Assembly (NCBI RefSeq): GCF_000585255.1
Contig: NZ_JANL01000021.1
Span: 1 to 64,000, forward strand
Reading direction: 5' to 3'
DNA length: 64,000 bases
Source of the DNA: Alkalibacterium sp. AK22
GTDB taxonomy: Bacteria > Bacillota > Bacilli > Lactobacillales > Carnobacteriaceae_A
Shown here: positions 61,688-64,000 of the stretch, piece after piece
Position numbering within the stretch: the stretch's first letter is position 1
Layout of the letters: each line of letters begins with the position of its first letter
Translations under genes and position numbers: made by a program
Notes under the pieces: model-generated
The model's input: only the letters and a program-made list of their open reading frames with translations
Database searches by the model: none
Told to the model about the DNA's origin: nothing

Positions 61688-62650
61688 TCAGACAAAAGCT
61701 GGGAGTCCTTTTTTCTTCAGCTGAGTGAGCATATCAGCGGTCATCTGATCCAGATCATATTTAGGTTTGAACCCCCACTCCTGACGAGCAGCTAAGGTGT
61801 CGATGGCATTTGGCCAGGATTCAGCAATACGCTGTCTTACCGGATCGACAGCATAAGTCAGTTTAAAGTCAGGCAAGTGCTTTTGAATCGCTCTTTCCAC
61901 ATCTTCAGGTGCAATGCTCATAGCACTGACATTGTAGGCATTACGGTTAATCAGCTGATCGCCTGGTGCTTCCATCAGCTGAATGATTAAATCAACGGCA
62001 TCGGGCATATACATCATGTCCATATAAGTCCCTTTGTCGATAAAGGATGTATAAGTGTTATGCTTCAGAGCTTCATAGTAGATATCGACAGCGTAATCAG
62101 TCGTCCCGCCGCCAGGCAGCGTCTCATGTGAAATGAGACCGGGAAAGCGAACACTGCGTGTATCTACACCAAATTTTTGGAAGTAATAGTCACCAAGCAG
62201 TTCTCCACTGACTTTAGTGACCCCATACATGGTCGTTGGCCGTTGAACGGTGACCTGAGGGGTCTGGTCCTTAGGTGTCTGGGGACCAAATGCCCCGATC
62301 GAGCTTGGGGTGAAAAACTTCAGTCCATATTCACGAGACACTTCCAAAGCATGCATCAGGCCACCCATGTTCAAATTCCAGGCCAGAAGCGGTTTGGCTT
62401 CCGCAACAGCAGATAAAAGGGCGGCCAGATGGATAAAGGTATCCACCTGATACTGCTCAACCAGTTCTCTCATGCGGACGCCATCGGTGACATCTAGCAG
62501 TTCAAAAATTCCTTCCGTTACGACAGCAGAATCTTCGGGCTGTCTGATATCGGTAGCGACTACATTGTCTTTACCATAAAGTTCGCGCATTTTTAAGGTC
62601 AGCTCTGAACCAATCTGTCCGAGAGCGCCTGTAATGATAATTTTTTTCAC
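61688..62650 (-). CDS. tdh: L-threonine 3-dehydrogenase (short-chain, GalE-like)
   Basis: A 320-aa NAD-dependent extended SDR, related to GalE-type L-threonine dehydrogenases. It oxidises L-threonine to 2-amino-3-ketobutyrate. Rossmann motif GALGQIG (residues 8-14), catalytic Tyr and Lys in [10 protein letters not shown], and [14 protein letters not shown] [22 protein letters not shown], characteristic of this subgroup. The start is a GTG at 62650 with GGAGG upstream. It is downstream of kbl by 69 bp in the same operon, which strongly supports the assignment. Confidence 0.9.
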   Translation of the reverse strand: MKKIIITGALGQIGSELTLKMRELYGKDNVVATDIRQPEDSAVVTEGIFELLDVTDGVRMRELVEQYQVDTFIHLAALLSAVAEAKPLLAWNLNMGGLMHALEVSREYGLKFFTPSSIGAFGPQTPKDQTPQVTVQRPTTMYGVTKVSGELLGDYYFQKFGVDTRSVRFPGLISHETLPGGGTTDYAVDIYYEALKHNTYTSFIDKGTYMDMMYMPDAVDLIIQLMEAPGDQLINRNAYNVSAMSIAPEDVERAIQKHLPDFKLTYAVDPVRQRIAESWPNAIDTLAARQEWGFKPKYDLDQMTADMLTQLKKKGLPAFV

Positions 62651-62719
62651 GTTTAATCCTCCGATTATTTCCTGGTCAGCTGGCAGTGAGAAGAGAGAGG
62701 CCTTTTCCCAGCAGAGTGA

Positions 62720-63913
62720 TTAGCTGATCACGTTGAGTTCTTTTCCGACTTTTTCATAAATGGCCAGTACTTTATCGAGCTGGTCACGGGTATGAGCAGC
62801 ACTTGGCATGTTTCTGACTCGGCCGGTTCCACGCGGAACAGTAGGGAAGACGATCGATTTGGCGTAGACCCCTTCTTCTGTCAGACGTTTGGAGAAGGTT
62901 TGAGTCAGTTTTTCTTCCCCGATAATGCAAGGGGTAATCGGAGTTTCTGATTCACCAATATTGAAGCCCAGCTCCTTCAGTCCTTGCTTCAGGTACCGCC
63001 CGTTGTCCCATAGACGGTCATGTTCTTCCGTAGAACGGGTCATGATGTCGATGGCTTCCATGCAGGCAGCGGCTGCTCCTGGAGTCAGGGAAGTAGAGAA
63101 GAGGAAGGGACGGGCACGAACTTTAAGCCAGTCGATCAAGTTCTGGCTGCCGGCAACATAACCGCCGACTACACCGACTGCTTTGGAAAGGGTTCCCATC
63201 TGCAGATCAATTTTGTCCTGCAGGCCAAAGTGCTTGACCGTACCGGCTCCTTTACCCATGACACCTGAACCGTGGGCATCATCCACGTAAGTGATCAGGT
63301 CAAATTCTTCTGCCACTTCAACAATCTCGGGCAGCTTGGCTACATCGCCGTCCATTGAAAAGACGCCGTCAGTGATGTACATGATTTTTTCATATTGACC
63401 ACTCTCGACTGCTTCTTTCGCTTTGGCACGTAAATCATCCATATCCTGGTGCTTGACACGAATCACTTTGGCACCGGACAGGCGGCAGCCGTCGATGATG
63501 GAGGCGTGGTTCAGTTCATCGGAAAGAATGGCATCTTTTTTGGTCATCACTGCTGAGATAGCGCCCATATTACAGTTAAAACCAGACTGGAAAGCGACAG
63601 CCGCTTCTGTATGCTTAAATTCAGCAATTTTTGCTTCCAGTTCATCGTGAATGGTCTGTGTACCGTTAATTGTCCGGACAGCACCGGCTCCGACCCCGTA
63701 CGTATCGGTGGCTTCATTGGCTTTTTGCTTCAGGCGCGGGTCATTTGAAAAACCAAGGTAATTGTTGGATGACATATTAATCAGTTTCTGTCCATCGATT
63801 TGGATCTCTGAACCGTTGGGTCCTTGGATCGTATCGATTTCGTTGTATAGGCCCTGTTCTTTCAGTTCCTGTAGGTTGTGTTCTAAAAAGGTGTTCAGTT
63901 TATGACTGGTCAT
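62720..63913 (-). CDS. kbl: glycine C-acetyltransferase (2-amino-3-ketobutyrate CoA ligase)
   Basis: A 397-aa PLP enzyme of the alpha-oxoamine synthase family. It cleaves 2-amino-3-ketobutyrate with CoA to glycine and acetyl-CoA, the second step of threonine breakdown begun by the tdh product. Typical stretches: [50 protein letters not shown], the PLP lysine in [13 protein letters not shown], and RARPFLFST. The ATG at 63913 follows AAGGAG. The upstream edge of the operon, with a TGG-TAAAAT extended -10, lies at the end of the window. Confidence 0.95.
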   Translation of the reverse strand: MTSHKLNTFLEHNLQELKEQGLYNEIDTIQGPNGSEIQIDGQKLINMSSNNYLGFSNDPRLKQKANEATDTYGVGAGAVRTINGTQTIHDELEAKIAEFKHTEAAVAFQSGFNCNMGAISAVMTKKDAILSDELNHASIIDGCRLSGAKVIRVKHQDMDDLRAKAKEAVESGQYEKIMYITDGVFSMDGDVAKLPEIVEVAEEFDLITYVDDAHGSGVMGKGAGTVKHFGLQDKIDLQMGTLSKAVGVVGGYVAGSQNLIDWLKVRARPFLFSTSLTPGAAAACMEAIDIMTRSTEEHDRLWDNGRYLKQGLKELGFNIGESETPITPCIIGEEKLTQTFSKRLTEEGVYAKSIVFPTVPRGTGRVRNMPSAAHTRDQLDKVLAIYEKVGKELNVIS

Positions 63914-64000
63914 GAAAACGCTCCTTCTTCTATATAGTCATACAGTCCCCTATAATTTTACCATTCTTTTAAAAAATCGTGTAGGTCATGGAAGGTTTAT

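Overview
The window reads as an ordinary chromosomal stretch of a low-GC Gram-positive bacterium of the order Lactobacillales. The evidence is strong AGGAGG-type ribosome binding sites, sigma-A promoters, a CIRCE-controlled groESL, PTS sugar operons with cre-like sites, a PepC aminopeptidase, a streptococcal-style PotABCD without a lipobox, and gene order matching the Bacillus ydi cluster. The mix of genes suggests a Carnobacteriaceae-like genus (Alkalibacterium, Marinilactibacillus or Carnobacterium type), but this is inference; no rRNA or marker was compared. No phage, insertion sequence, CRISPR array, tRNA or rRNA was recognised.

Layout. 1-2.5 kb: galM, an SDR epimerase and a CsbD-like stress protein. 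2.6-12.4 kb: tsaB-rimI-GNAT-tsaD, an Lrp regulator, an ABC-F protein, rex, a YdiK-like and a YdiL-like membrane protein, and groES-groEL. This is the order of the B. subtilis ydi-groE region without tatAy/tatCy, moaC and tsaE; tsaE lies at 46.2 kb with another GNAT gene. 12.6-15.9 kb: nitrilase-family hydrolase, CAP-domain protein and MATE exporter. 16.2-23 kb: a PTS locus pairing a mannitol-type EIIA/EIICB with a P-loop sugar kinase-like protein, an L-sorbose-1-phosphate reductase (SorE) and a PRD/EIIB/EIIA regulator. 23.3-28.1 kb: GT32 glycosyltransferase, amidohydrolase, YitT protein and a FetAB-like metal exporter. 28.3-31 kb: a LysM/3D cell-wall protein with nine perfect 30-bp repeats, a nearly gene-free 0.87 kb stretch with operator-like repeats, and twin acidic Met/Asp-rich lipoproteins.

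31-42.5 kb: alr, pepC, a small membrane protein, an AbgT-family transporter, an acyl-ACP thioesterase followed by a ScrR-like LacI regulator, sucrose PTS and sucrose-6-phosphate hydrolase (scrA-scrB with twin operators), asparaginase and an MBL hydrolase. 42.8-53 kb: secreted subtilase, Dps, tsaE-GNAT, DnaQ-like exonuclease, a calcium-type P-ATPase preceded by a probable yybP-ykoY (Mn2+) riboswitch and terminator, murB and a Gfo/Idh/MocA oxidoreductase. MurB thus lies immediately upstream of, but not adjoining, potABCD as in streptococci. 53.3-64 kb: potABCD, rpiA, amidase, an amino-acid ABC binding protein plus permease without an ATPase, a perfect 54-bp palindrome, and the tdh-kbl threonine degradation pair.

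Taken together the region serves sugar uptake (sucrose and an unidentified hexitol or ketose), translation fidelity (t6A synthesis, RimI-type acetylation), folding and redox control, cell-wall synthesis and surface proteins, and polyamine and metal handling. The least explained parts are the 29.5-31 kb lipoprotein region, the SorE/mannitol-type PTS combination, two structured 3' regions after tsaD and after the nitrilase gene, and the long loopless palindrome.
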